Assembly: GCF_000189635.1 (NCBI RefSeq) | Contig: NW_002476086.1 | Span: 124,001-188,000 of the forward strand | DNA: 64,000 bases | Reading direction: 5' to 3' | DNA from: Tetrahymena thermophila SB210 | Taxonomy: Eukaryota; Ciliophora; Oligohymenophorea; Hymenostomatida; Tetrahymenidae | In this document: piece after piece, positions 38,656 through 49,217 of the stretch | Numbering within the stretch: the stretch's first letter is position 1 | Layout: each line of letters begins with the position of its first letter | The notes under the pieces: generated by a model | Database searches by the model: none | The model's input: the letters and a program-made list of their open reading frames with translations, nothing else | Told to the model about the DNA's origin: nothing | Made by a program: the position numbers and the translations under genes

Positions 38656-38702
38656 GCCATTCAAAAATTTAGTGATTTGAGATCACTATTTTTTTGAATG
38701 GC
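38656..38702. repeat. 19-bp hairpin (inverted repeat)
   Basis: Outer stem GCCATTCAAAAA pairs with TTTTTGAATGGC. A symmetric TT/TT internal loop follows, then inner stem TAGTGAT pairs with ATCACTA around the 5-nt loop TTGAG. It lies 300 nt past the stop codon of the upstream gene. It could be a 3'-end or replication-related structure, a miniature-element remnant or an RNA hairpin. Confidence 0.7.
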
Positions 38703-38997
38703 TGATGTGTTTGAATATTATTTATATAAAAATAAATAATTTTATAATAGAATTTAATTAATTAATAATATTAATAATTAATTTTAATTTTTATCAATCT
38801 TTATGATTTTTCTATTAAATTTATTTTTAATTTTAAAAATTATAGTAAAGAAAAATTTTCTAAAATTTTCATAGATAAACACCAAAAGACAATATTTATT
38901 TTACTTTATTCTTTTAATATATTAGTTTATGTATTTTGTCTTAATTTTAATTTTAGGCCAGTCTATTATAAATTATTCATTAATTAATTCATTTTGC

Positions 38998-39013
38998 TTC
39001 CTTGTCAGAAAAA
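38998..39013 (+). promoter_or_regulatory. Conserved upstream element of ARF copy 1
   Basis: TTCCTTGTCAGAAAAA lies 216 nt before the ATG. The same or nearly the same word occurs before all six ARF genes at 161-216 nt. Function (promoter or 5' UTR) is inferred only from conservation. Confidence 0.55.
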
Positions 39014-39213
39014 CTGAGAAAAAGAATGAATTTTTAATTTGATTATTTATTTTAAAATAAATGAATAAGAAATATTTATCTATCTCAAAGTAAATAATTA
39101 CAAATACCTTTGAAGTGTTCATCAAAATAAATTAAATTAAAACTAAAAAATAAATTAAAAAAAAGATATACAAACAATAATTATAATAAAGCGAAATAAA
39201 AAAAATTAATAAA

Positions 39214-39762
39214 ATGGGTCAACTGATTATTAAAGCTCTCAACTCTCTTCAAAGCAAAAAAGAAAGAAGAATATTGATGCTTGGATTAGATGCTGCTGGT
39301 AAAACTACAGTTCTTTACTAAATGAAACTTAAAGAATAAGTACAAAGTGTTCCAACTATTGGATTTAATGTCGAATCTGTTGAATATAAAAACCTCAAAT
39401 TTACTATTTGGGATATTGGTGGTTAATGGAAACTCAGACAATTATGGCATCACTATTTCTAGGGTAACAATGCTCTAATTTACGTTTTAGATTCCACAGA
39501 CGCTGAGAGAATGAAAGATGCTAAATAAGCTTTAGAGATGGTACTAGAAAGCTAAGATATGGCTGGTATCCCAGTTTTAATCCTTGCTAATAAACAAGAT
39601 ATTGCTGTTATGAGTTTGAGTGAAATCTAAGAAAAACTTTAATTACATACAATTAAAGGAATCGGTTAATGGTATATATAAGGATGTTGTGCCCTAAATG
39701 GCGAAGGAATTTATGATGGCTTTGACTGGTTATCAAAAGTTTTAAATTAATAATAAAAGTGA
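39214..39762 (+). CDS. ARF-family small GTPase, copy 1 of the array, 182 aa
   Basis: Intronless, 183 codons from ATG 39214 to TGA 39760. The protein matches ARF numbering exactly: Gly2 for possible N-myristoylation, P-loop GLDAAGKT at 24-31, switch-I Thr48 in [15 protein letters not shown] at 66-71 with the catalytic Gln71, and ANKQD at 125-129. ARFs are membrane-recruited switches for coat proteins and lipid enzymes. Unusual for ARFs, Gln71 is followed by Trp ([13 protein letters not shown]) where ARFs normally have Asp, and the G5 region reads [17 protein letters not shown]. Exact subfamily (ARF or ARL) is not certain. It has about 73% Gln codons as TAA/TAG and ends LNQQQK. It heads a tandem array of near-identical genes. 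Confidence 0.93.
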
Positions 39763-40494
39763 AAGAACAATTAATTTATTAATAAATAAAAATAACTTAT
39801 ATTGATATTTATCCATTTAAAAATACTCTTATATATAATTGTAAAAAACATTAAAAAATAAAAAATAGTTTATAAAATAATTTATTTGAAATTGTTTGAT
39901 TCATCAATTTATTCTAAGCAATATAAAGTAAAATCATGTTGAAGTAGGCTACGTATAAATTTAGAGCCTCAATATATTATCCAAATTTTAAAAATTTTTT
40001 TAAAAATGTTTTGCTTATTAAAATATAAATTGCTAGACACTACTATTAATGCTTATAGTTAAATTATAAAAGTAAATGAATAAGATAATATTTAAATTTA
40101 ATAAATATATTAAAAAATAATATTTTATTTTTAAAACAACTATATAAATTTCAATAACTTCAATAAAATAAAATATTTCATAATATTTTAATACTTAACT
40201 CTCTTTATTTTTGTTTGAGGATTAAATTGATAAAAATTCAACTTTAACTTTGTCTATTATAAATTATTAATTAATTAATTCATTCATTTTGCTTCCTTGT
40301 CAGAAAAACGGAGAAAAAGAATGAATTTTTAATCAGACTATCTATATCTGACTAAGGAAATTTTATCTATCTCAAATTCAACCATTAAATATTGTGTTTG
40401 AGCATAATAAAAAACAAAATTAAATTAAAACAAAAAACAAAGAAAAAAATAAATTAAATAAGTAAAATTTTAAAATATAACAAACTTATCAATA
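39763..40494. other. Spacer between ARF copies 1 and 2
   Basis: Similar in its first half to the spacer after copy 2 (for example TTAGAGCCTCAATATATTAT near 39960 and again near 41259), showing that gene and spacer were duplicated together. Confidence 0.7.
40293..40308 (+). promoter_or_regulatory. Conserved upstream element of ARF copy 2
   Basis: TTCCTTGTCAGAAAAA, 202 nt before the ATG. Here CCTTGTCAGA (40295-40304) can pair with TCTGACTAAGG (40347-40357) with one bulged base, giving a possible hairpin. Confidence 0.55.
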
Positions 40495-41043
40495 ATGGGT
40501 CAACTCATTCTTAAAGCTCTCAACTCCCTTCAAAGCAAAAAAGAAAGAAGAATATTGATGCTCGGATTAGATGCAGCTGGTAAAACTACAGTTCTTTATT
40601 AAATGAAACTTAAAGAATAAGTACAAAGTGTTCCAACTATTGGATTCAATGTCGAATCTGTTGAATATAAAAACCTCAAATTTACTATTTGGGATATTGG
40701 TGGTTAATGGAAGCTCAGACAATTATGGCATCACTATTTCTAGGGTAACAATGCTCTCATTTATGTTTTAGATTCCACAGACGCTGAGAGAATGAAAGAT
40801 GCTAAATAAGCTTTAGAGATGGTACTAGAAAGCTAAGATATGGCTGGTATCCCAGTTTTAATCCTTGCAAATAAACAAGATATTGCTGTTATGAGTTTGA
40901 GTGAAATCTAAGAAAAACTTTAATTACATACAATTAAAGGAATCGGTTAATGGTATATATAAGGATGTTGTGCCCTAAATGGTGAAGGAATTTATGATGG
41001 CTTTGACTGGCTATCAAAAGTTTTAAATTAATAATAAAAGTGA
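40495..41043 (+). CDS. ARF-family small GTPase, copy 2, 182 aa
   Basis: Intronless, 183 codons, TGA at 41041. By my reading the protein differs from copy 1 only at residue 6 (Leu instead of Ile), while the DNA has several silent changes. All ARF motifs are intact ([28 protein letters not shown]). Near identity of protein with silent DNA differences suggests selection for the same function or recent duplication and conversion. Its spacer and upstream element match copy 3 more closely than copy 1. Confidence 0.93.
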
Positions 41044-41773
41044 ACGAACAATTAATTTATTAATAAATATATAAATAAATAAAAATAAACTTATATTAAT
41101 AATATGTATTATCCATTTAAAAATACTCTTAATTATTATTTGTAAATAACATTAAAAATAAAAAATAATTTATAAAATAATTTATTTGAAATTGTTTAAT
41201 TCATAAATTTATTCTAAGCAATATAAAGTAAAATCTGTTGAATAAGGCTGTCAATAAATTTAGAGCCTCAATATATTATCCAAATTTTATAATAAAAAAA
41301 TTTTTTTTTGGCACTTAATTTATGCGGCTCATAATTAATAAGGATTTAGAGTAATAATTTTTTAAAAATTACTTTTAATTAAATTTCATATTAAAATATT
41401 TTTTTTTGAAATTGAATGTAAATTTATTAAATTAAAAATGTTTATCATCATAACTAACTAATCTAAAGGAGTAAGGATAAAGGCCTAAAAGTTTAAATAC
41501 TTAAAAAAGTTAAAAAAAATGTTTTGTCTATTAAAGTTTAAATTCCTAGACTAAATAAATAATTAACGCTTATAATTAAATTACAAAAATAAATGAATAA
41601 GATAATTTTTAAATTTAATAAATAGATTAAAAATTAATATTTTATTTTTAAAACATCAAAATAAATATGAATAATTTCAATAAAATAAAATATTTTAATA
41701 CTTAACTCTTTTTACTTTTATTTGAGGATTAAATTGATAAAAATTCAACTTTAACTTTGTCTATTATAAATTA

Positions 41774-41831
41774 TTAATTAATTAATTAATTAATTAATTC
41801 ATTCATTCATTCATTCATTCATTCATTCATT
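41774..41831. repeat. AATT then ATTC tetranucleotide microsatellite
   Basis: About six AATT units are followed by eight ATTC units, ending a few bases before the conserved upstream element of ARF copy 3. The equivalent place before copy 2 has two ATTC units and before copy 1 has one. Confidence 0.9.
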
Positions 41832-41835
41832 TTGC

Positions 41836-41851
41836 TTCCTTGTCAGAAAAA
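41836..41851 (+). promoter_or_regulatory. Conserved upstream element of ARF copy 3
   Basis: TTCCTTGTCAGAAAAA, 202 nt before the ATG, with the same downstream TCTGACTAAGG partner as copy 2. Confidence 0.55.
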
Positions 41852-42037
41852 CGGAGAAAAAGAATGAATTTTTAATCAGACTATCTATATCTGACTAAGG
41901 AAATTTTATCTATCTCAAATTCAACCATTAAATATTGTGTTTGAGCATAATAAAAAACAAAATTAAATTAAAACAAAAAACAAAGAAAACAATAAATTAA
42001 ATAAGTAAAATTTTAAAATATAACAAACTTATCAATA

Positions 42038-42586
42038 ATGGGTCAACTCATTCTTAAAGCTCTCAACTCCCTTCAAAGCAAAAAAGAAAGAAAAATTTTG
42101 ATGCTCGGATTAGATGCAGCTGGTAAAACTACAGTTCTTTATTAAATGAAACTTAAAGAATAAGTACAAAGTGTTCCAACTATTGGATTCAATGTCGAAT
42201 CTGTTGAATATAAAAACCTCAAATTTACTATTTGGGATATTGGTGGTTAATGGAAGCTCAGACAATTATGGCATCACTATTTTTAGGGTAACAATGCTCT
42301 CATTTATGTTTTAGATTCCACAGACGCTGAGAGAATGAAAGATGCTAAATAAGCTTTAGAGATGGTACTAGAAAGCTAAGATATGGCTGGTATCCCAGCT
42401 TTAATCCTTGCAAATAAACAAGATATTGCTGTTATGAGTTTGAGTGAAATCTAAGAAAAACTTTAATTACATACAATTAAAGGAATCGGTTAATGGTATA
42501 TATAAGGATGTTGTGCCCTAAATGGCGAAGGAATTTATGATGGATTAGACTGGTTATCAAAAGTTTTAAACAAATAATAAAAGTGA
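42038..42586 (+). CDS. ARF-family small GTPase, copy 3, 182 aa
   Basis: Intronless, 183 codons, TGA at 42584. Differences from copy 2 are few: Lys19, Ala121 just before the ANKQD strand ([10 protein letters not shown]), Leu170 and Lys179. All nucleotide-binding and switch motifs are intact. The upstream 200 nt are almost identical to those of copy 2, but the 3' flank diverges immediately after the stop, so the duplication breakpoint lies close to the 3' end of the gene. Confidence 0.93.
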
Positions 42587-43051
42587 TCAAGAATTTTAAA
42601 AAAAAAATAATAAAATACTAAATGTTTTAATAAATATTAATATATATACATAACTGCTTATTTTTGTAAATTAACAATTAATTATTATAATTAAAAGTCA
42701 AATTTAATTTTATTTATTTTGAAACTTTTACTTAAAGTTAAAATCATTTAAATTATTTTTAATAAAATAATAAACTGAAATTAGCTTATCATAAAAAAAA
42801 GATTTAATGTTTTAAAATTCTTTATGAACTTAAAAATTTTATTGCAGAGAAATTATAAAATTGAAAAATGTTTTATTTAAATATTTTCTTCTTTTATATT
42901 ATTCTTAATAAATAAATTGGAATATAACTAATATAGAGTAAAGAAATAAAACTTTCAATAATAATTAAAGTATTTCATTCTCTATTTTAAATATTTAACA
43001 TTAGTTTATAAAACTTAAAAACCTTGAAAAAATGGTTTTGATTGAAAATTA

Positions 43052-43789
43052 ACAATCAAGAATTTAGTTTTCATATTTTATAAAATTTACAATCAATCTT
43101 CTATCTAAGAAAAGGATCTAGAAACTATTTTTAAACTAGCTTAAATGATATATGTTGATGTTACAAGACAAGAGAATCCTATTTAAAGAGAATTTTTAAT
43201 AAATAAACAAATTTTTGAAATAATTATTACCATTCTCTTAAATTAGATGATGATTTTATTGATCGATATATTTAATAAAATTTTTGTTTTATTTATGTTT
43301 TATAATTTATCATTTCTAAATATTCTAAATAAAAAAGAAATTAACTCTAAAACTTTTGATAAAAATATTATTTTTTGTTAATCCAGGTATCTTTATATTA
43401 GACACATACTGCGCTTACCTTATGAATTAATAGGATTTATTAAATAAAACAATTTTGAAATAAAATATTAAATATTTTTAAATATTGAAGATATTTATCC
43501 TCAACCAAATTAGCTTTTAAAATTCTATCATTTGAATAAATTGCTTTAATAATAATATTAAATTAAATTGAAAAGTAGATTTGTATTTTCAGAATTTTTT
43601 ATTTAAATTTTTAAAAAGTAATAAATATCTAATTTTTATTTACTCATAAATTTTTTTTTTCTTTTTAAAATTTAATTCAAACAACTTTTTAATTTAAAAC
43701 GCTACATTTTAAAAAAGCATCCTAAGTTAGTTTAAGTAGCAGTATAAAACAATTTTAATTAAAAAGTTTAACCTAAATTTTTTGTATGA
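43052..43789 (+). pseudogene. Possible gene fragment, origin unknown
   Basis: A frame open from 43052 to TGA 43787-43789 lacks an early ATG (first in-frame ATG 43145). Its first 70 codons read like a folded protein (EKDLETIFKLAQMIYVDVTR, then FLINKQIFEIIITIL), as does SRYLYIRHILRLPYELIGF further on. The rest is low-complexity AT-derived sequence that could be intron remnants. I cannot name the family. It may be a truncated copy of a gene located elsewhere or a small unspliced gene. Confidence 0.35.
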
Positions 43790-43874
43790 AGAAGTAGTTA
43801 CTAAATAGATTAACATAATTACTGTTTTTACTCAATCTAATATTTTTTTAGATTTTTCTATTTTAATTAACAAT

Positions 43875-43890
43875 TTCCTTGTATGAAAAA
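43875..43890 (+). promoter_or_regulatory. Conserved upstream element of ARF copy 4
   Basis: TTCCTTGTATGAAAAA, 179 nt before the ATG: the CA of the other copies is AT here and in copy 5. GTCTGA just downstream can pair with TCAGAC at about 43936. Confidence 0.5.
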
Positions 43891-44053
43891 GTCTGAAATA
43901 TATTAAATAAATTGCAATATTGTATGATTGCTTGTCAGACTATGGTTTTTTTGTCTATTTTAGTTTATTCAAATTATAATTCAAATAATCGATTAATTAA
44001 AATAATTTATAAAAAAAAATAAATATATAAAAAAAATTAAATATATTACATAA

Positions 44054-44602
44054 ATGGGTTAATTAATTCTTAAAGCTCTTAATGCTTTATAGAGTTAAAA
44101 ATAAAGAAAAATATTAATGCTTGGATTAGACGCTGCTGGTAAAACAACTATTCTTTATTAAATGAAGTTCGGTCAAAACATTCAAAGTGTTCCTACTATT
44201 GGATTTGGTGTGGAATCAATTGAATATAAAAATATTAAATTTATAGTTTGGGATATTGGTGGTTAGTGGAAGCTCAGATAATTTTGGCTTCATTATTTAT
44301 AGGGTAACAATGCCTTAATTTATGTTTTAGATTCTACTGATCTTGAAAGAATGGATGATGCTAAACAAGCCCTAGAAATGGTACTCTCAAGTTCAGATAT
44401 GACTGGTATTCCAGTTTTAATCCTTGCTAATAAATAAGATGTTGCAACTATGAATGTCTCTGAGATTTAAAATAAAATATAATTGCATACAATCAAAGGT
44501 ATCGGTGAATGGTTTATATAAGGTTGCTGTGCATTGAATGGAGAAGGTTTATTTGATGGATTATATTGGTTATTAAAAGTATTAAATAAATAATAAAAAT
44601 GA
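44054..44602 (+). CDS. ARF-family small GTPase, copy 4 (diverged), 182 aa
   Basis: Intronless, 183 codons, TGA at 44600. P-loop GLDAAGKT, Thr48, WDIGGQ and ANKQD are intact. It differs at many sites from copies 1-3, including the N-terminal helix (LNALQSQKQRK), the segment KFGQNIQS and helix 3 (VLSSSDMTG). Notably the switch-I Asn52 of ARFs is Gly (TIGFGVES) and several aromatic residues after switch II change (RQFWLHYLQG). It forms a second tandem pair with copy 5, sharing its upstream 200 nt. Confidence 0.9.
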
Positions 44603-45330
44603 CTTTTCATATAAATTTGTTTTTATAAATTTCAATGTTTTTATAATATATTTAAATAAAAAATTCAAATTATTTATATTTTTAAATATGTTAATTAATT
44701 TATTTAAACCTTAAGCATTAACAATTTTCATAAAAATTAAAGATATATTTTTAAATATTTAATTAAATTATTCAATAAATTAAAATATATAAAAAATCAT
44801 TTATTTTAAATCCTTTTCAACTTAAACGCTTGAAAATATATTACATAACAAAAAATTACACATTATTTATAATAAAAACGATGTAAAATCCCATTAATAA
44901 ATAAAAAAAATTTTAAATGTTAATAAATAAAATTGTTTGTAAACAAAATTATAAAAATTGGACTTTAAAATAGTGGTTTAGAACTTACTTCATCTTTTAT
45001 ATTACAGTTTAAAACAATTTTAATTAAAAAAATTAACCTAAATTAAAATATAAATAGTTGTTAGTAAATATATTAAACTTAATTACTGTTTTTACTCAAT
45101 CTAATTTTTTTTAGATTTGTCTATTTTAATTAACAATTTCCTTGTATGAAAAAGTCTGAAATAATTAAATAGATTATGTAATTATATCATTGTTTGTCTG
45201 ACTATGATTTTTTTATCTATTTTAGTTTATTCAAATTATAATTCAAATAATCGATTAATTAAAATAATTTATAAAAAAAAATAACTAAATAAATAAATAA
45301 GACAAAAAAAAACTAAATATAATAACATAA
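44603..45330. other. Spacer between ARF copies 4 and 5
   Basis: Duplicated spacer: the block before copy 5 (about 45000-45300) closely repeats the block before copy 4 (about 43745-44030). No other gene. Confidence 0.7.
45138..45153 (+). promoter_or_regulatory. Conserved upstream element of ARF copy 5
   Basis: TTCCTTGTATGAAAAA, 193 nt before the ATG, same variant as copy 4. Confidence 0.5.
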
Positions 45331-45879
45331 ATGGGTTAATTAATTCTTAAAGCTCTTAGTGCTTTATAAAGTAAAAAAGAAAGAAAAATATTAATGCTTG
45401 GATTAGACGCTGCTGGTAAAACAACCATTCTTCATTAAATGAAGTTGGGTCAACACATTCAAAGTGTTCCTACTATAGGATTTAATGTTGAATCAGTTGA
45501 ATATAAAAATCTTAAATTTACCATTTGGGATATTGGTGGTTAGTGGAAACTCAGATAATTATGGCATCACTATTTCTAAGGTAATAACGCTTTAATTTAC
45601 GTTTTAGATTCTACTGATGCTGAGAGAATGGATGATGCTAAATAAGCCCTAGAAATGATACTCTCAAGTTCAGATATGGCTGGTATTCCAGTTTTAATTC
45701 TTGCTAATAAATAAGATGTTGCTACTATGAATGTTTCTGAGATTTAAAATAAAATGTAATTACATACAATCAAAGGTATTGGTGAATGGTTTATATAAGG
45801 TTGCTGCGCATTGAATGGAGAAGGTATATACGATGGATTAGACTGGTTATCAAAAATATTAAATAAATAATAAAAATGA
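45331..45879 (+). CDS. ARF-family small GTPase, copy 5, 182 aa
   Basis: Intronless, 183 codons, TGA at 45877. It is intermediate between copies 1-3 and copy 4: it keeps the ARF consensus TIGFNVES and [10 protein letters not shown] but shares [22 protein letters not shown] and GIGEWFIQ with copy 4. All catalytic motifs are intact. The P-loop is followed by [13 protein letters not shown], with His where the others have Tyr. The arrangement suggests that copy 5 resembles the parent of copy 4 and that copy 4 diverged after a 1277-nt tandem duplication. Confidence 0.92.
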
Positions 45880-46546
45880 TGTCTCTTTTGATATAAATTT
45901 GTTTTAATAAATTTAAATGTTAATAATAATTAATTTAATTAAAAAAAGTCAAATAATTATGTATTTTTAAATATGTTAAGTAATATAAGTAATATCTTAA
46001 TCATTAATAAATTTTCATTAAAATTATAGATAGATTTATTTTTAAATATTAATTAAATTATTCAATAAATTAAATATAAAAATATCATTTATTTAAATTC
46101 TTATGAATTTAAATCCTTGAAAATATATTAATTAACAAAAGATTAAATATTATTATTTATGATAAAAATAATTTAAAGTTAAATTAAGAAATATTAGAAA
46201 ATTCTAAATTTAAATGTATCAAAAGTTTTTGAAGCAGTTTATTTGGGTTTAAATTTAAATTTAATACTTTTACTTTGAAAATATTTGAAATTATGTAAAA
46301 AAATATGATAGAGAATACAGTTAAAAAACATAAATATAATTCTTAAAAATACAGAAAAAATGCTTAATATAATAGTAATATATTTATATAATAATAATAG
46401 TATTTCCATAAATCCTCAATAAACCAGAGCATAGGAAATATTTTTGCACAAGTTCCTTTTTATTAATAATAAATTTTCATTTTAAATGCAAATGTTTTTA
46501 TGGTAAATCTGCTGAGGTATGAAGGTATTTTGATTATTAAAGTTAA
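45880..46546. other. Convergent spacer after ARF copy 5
   Basis: AT-rich, between ARF copy 5 and the 3' end of the VWA-Hint gene. Nothing recognised. Confidence 0.55.
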
Positions 46547-48559
46547 TCATTATTGTACAAAAGCTGTTACTTTTCCTGTAATTTCGCTTTTTATCCTTGC
46601 AGTAATCAATACTTTTCCTTCTTTCCATCCTTTCATATTCATAAGATCGTTAATTACTGCTTGGCTACCCAAATATTCATGACTTGCAATAGGTTCTTGA
46701 AAGCCATGACCTAAGCATATAACTTCAAATCCACCAATATTCATGGTATGGCCACTCTTTAATACAAATTGATAAATGAAATCACTCTACTTTTGTTATA
46801 CCTCACCCATCTTGTTAGGATAGATCCATTCTCCATTAATTCTAATGGGATGCTTGGGAGTTATCCACAAATTTTCACCAATTTAAACAAAGCTATGTGA
46901 GTTATTTTCACATTTAGAAACGACAATACATACTACTTCTGTTGATTATAGTTATCCTAATTCAGGACATTAAACTACATCTCCTTTTCTAATTTCACTT
47001 ACCTTTTTTGTCTTACCATTTTGCAAGTAAACTAAAGAGTCTCCATGAATGCATCCTCCGGAACTGTAATTATGATAATCATTCATATTATAAGCAGATT
47101 AATAAGATGAATTGCTTGAGCTGTTATTTTAAGTATAGGAAGAAGCTCTGGAATATGGTTTTGGTGGTGGCATTTTGCAAAAAGTTTCATCAGCAACAGC
47201 TCTTATTTCTTTAAACAAAGTCTATCCGTAATGTTAAACACCTGGATCTTTAAAAGTATTGCATTGCTAAATAATATGAGCTCTCTTCAGAGAAAGCATA
47301 TAATGGTGACCCCATTAATTAAATTAGCTTTGATTAGTGAAGGCTTCGCTCACAGTTCTAACTAAGTCTTTATAGATTCCTTCAAAATGTCTATCATTTT
47401 ATGGTAAAATCTACTCCATTTCATCTACAAGATTCATTAATTTTGTCTTAATTTATTATTCAAAGATTTTCGAGTTTTGAAGATATTATTGAATACTTTC
47501 TTCGATAGCAGATACAACTTTACATCTGTAAATATGGTTATATATTTAGCTTTCTTCGGATTCCTCTCTTTAAATTAAGCTTTTTTAAATTGTTTAAGAA
47601 GGAATATTCTTGACATAATCATTTAACGAAAAGCTTTATTAGTAAGTTAATTTAACTTAGGCATAAGTTCTATCTAATTGTTTAGGTAAGTTGTTTATTT
47701 TGAAAATAAAATCTCTTGTTTATTAGGTGTTAACAACTCCAACATCTATTAAAATTTCTTACTATCCTTAGCTGTTCATTTTTTTTACTAAGAAGGAATG
47801 AGCAGGATGCAAAGTCAAATTGGAACCTTCTAAGGTAGTTATATGGAGCAAGCAGTTATTTGTGTAGACAGTTAATGTGTTAGCTAAAGCGTTAGCGAAG
47901 GCGGTTGCTATAAAACTAGCATCAGGAATAAAAGAAAACATACCGTTATATTCCATAGCTATTTTATTCATCAACTCACTATTTGAGCTTGAAGAGAATC
48001 CAAAAGTGTTTATAGTGCAATTAAGTTTTGGATAAGCTTATTTGAATTTAACCAAATTTGTATCAATACCACTATCGGTAGGCTAACCATCTGTTAGCAA
48101 AAAGATTGATTAGTTAGTGTTAGGGGTTTTGTTATTAAGCAAAATATTCAAGGCGCTGTTCAGACCTTTCCAAAGCTCAGTGCCTCCTTCAGTGCTTAAA
48201 TTTTCAATTTTTTCTATAGCCATAGTTTTGTTGCTGTCATTCATTGGAAGTAAGTCAAATAGTACATTTGCTGAATCACTGAAAGTAACTATCGATAAAT
48301 AATCTTCAGAGCCCAAAGTGTTGACAATCATCTTAATAGAGTGCTTAACGACATCCAAAATACTGAGAGAGTAGTTTTCGTCACTTTTTTGTGAGGATTA
48401 ATTAATTATTTTAGCTTCAGAGCTCATAGAGCCAGAAACATCTACAACACAACAAATGTTAGAATTTGTCCTAGAGCTATAATTCTAAGGAGGAACCAAA
48501 GAAATCATTAAGAAATCGTCTTTAATAGATTCTTGAATTGAAATATTGTATTTATCCAT
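46547..48559 (-). CDS. VWA domain-Hint domain protein, 670 aa
   Basis: Intronless frame of 671 codons from ATG 48559 to TGA 46547. The N-terminal von Willebrand A domain (about 30-220) has the metal-binding MIDAS motif DVSGSMS (Asp40, Ser42, Ser44), the downstream Thr in STEGGTELW and Asp in FLLTDGQPT. A middle region of roughly 250 residues is helical. A Hint (Hedgehog/intein) domain starts at Cys503 (GGCIHGDSLVYLQNGKTKKV) and includes the TxxH motif ITPKHP with Thr567 and His570, running to the C terminus. Hint domains catalyse N-to-S acyl shift and self-cleavage, so processing just before Cys503 is predicted. VWA-Hint fusions are known in ciliates and other protists; their role is unclear. 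No signal peptide is visible, so the protein may be cytosolic. Confidence 0.9.
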
Positions 48560-48979
48560 TATTTCGAAGTGTTTTTTTCTAAAGTTTTTAAAAGTGAGTT
48601 TGCTTTTTTACTGAAATATTTTTTTAATTACATTTATATTTTTTTCTTTCTACTGATGACAAACAGTTATTTAAAGTACAAAAAAGTATTAAATTTTTTC
48701 TATTTATGTATACTGATCGCTTTTAATCAGATTTGACAAGAAATTTTCTTATCAAATTATAATAAATAAATTGATAAGAAATCTGTCTATTTTAATTTTT
48801 TAAAAATGATAAGAAAATCTTGACTATTTTTTTATAAAAATAGACAAATTTTGTAATAAATCTATAATGTTAAAGTATCGCAAAATAAAACATTTTTTTC
48901 ATTTTATTTTTGTTGACACTGAGTAAGAAAACTATAATTTTAGCACTATATTTATAAATTCAATCAAAACAAGAATTTT
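48560..48979. other. Spacer upstream of the 5S pair
   Basis: AT-rich spacer of 420 nt between the VWA-Hint start codon and the first 5S gene. It carries the VWA-Hint promoter. No motif stands out. Confidence 0.5.
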
Positions 48980-49099
48980 GATGTCGGCCATACTAAGGTG
49001 AAAACACCGGATCCCATTCGAACTCCGAAGTTAAGCGCCTTAAGGCTGGGTTAGTACTAAGGTGGGGGACCGCTTGGGAAGTCCCAGTGTCGACATCCT
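48980..49099 (+). rRNA. 5S rRNA, copy 1
   Basis: A 120-nt 5S sequence with the conserved core (CCGGATCCCATTCGAACTCCGAAGTTAAG region) and internal Pol III promoter elements. The terminal helix GATGTCG pairs with CGACATC. Helix V pairs CTGGG with CCCAG. A run of T starts at the 3' end as terminator. Confidence 0.97.
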
Positions 49100-49108
49100 T
49101 TTTTTTTT
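49099..49108 (+). terminator. T-run terminator of 5S copy 1
   Basis: About ten T directly after the terminal helix, typical for RNA polymerase III. Confidence 0.85.
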
Positions 49109-49217
49109 AAATTTATTTTATTTTACAAATATAATAATTTTTATATAAATTATATACAATTTTGTTAAATAGATAATTTATCTTTAATATATAATCATCT
49201 TTATTATTATTAATTTT

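Larger units (their letters stand above)
38355..39213. other. Intergenic spacer before the ARF array
   Basis: AT-rich spacer. It holds a strong hairpin at 38656-38702 and the upstream element of the first ARF gene at 38998-39013, both listed separately. Nothing else was recognised. Confidence 0.55.
41044..42037. other. Spacer between ARF copies 2 and 3
   Basis: About 1 kb. Contains duplicated spacer sequence, an expanded AATT/ATTC tetranucleotide tract and the upstream element of copy 3. No other gene. Confidence 0.7.
42587..44053. other. Spacer between ARF copies 3 and 4
   Basis: About 1.5 kb, AT-rich. It contains a possible gene fragment (43052-43789) and the upstream element of copy 4, both listed separately. 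Confidence 0.55.

Noticed and set aside
40261-40310. Mobile element or terminal inverted repeats around the ARF copies
   Set aside because: The shared flanks are direct duplicates of spacer sequence. No terminal inverted repeats, target-site duplications or transposase were found.
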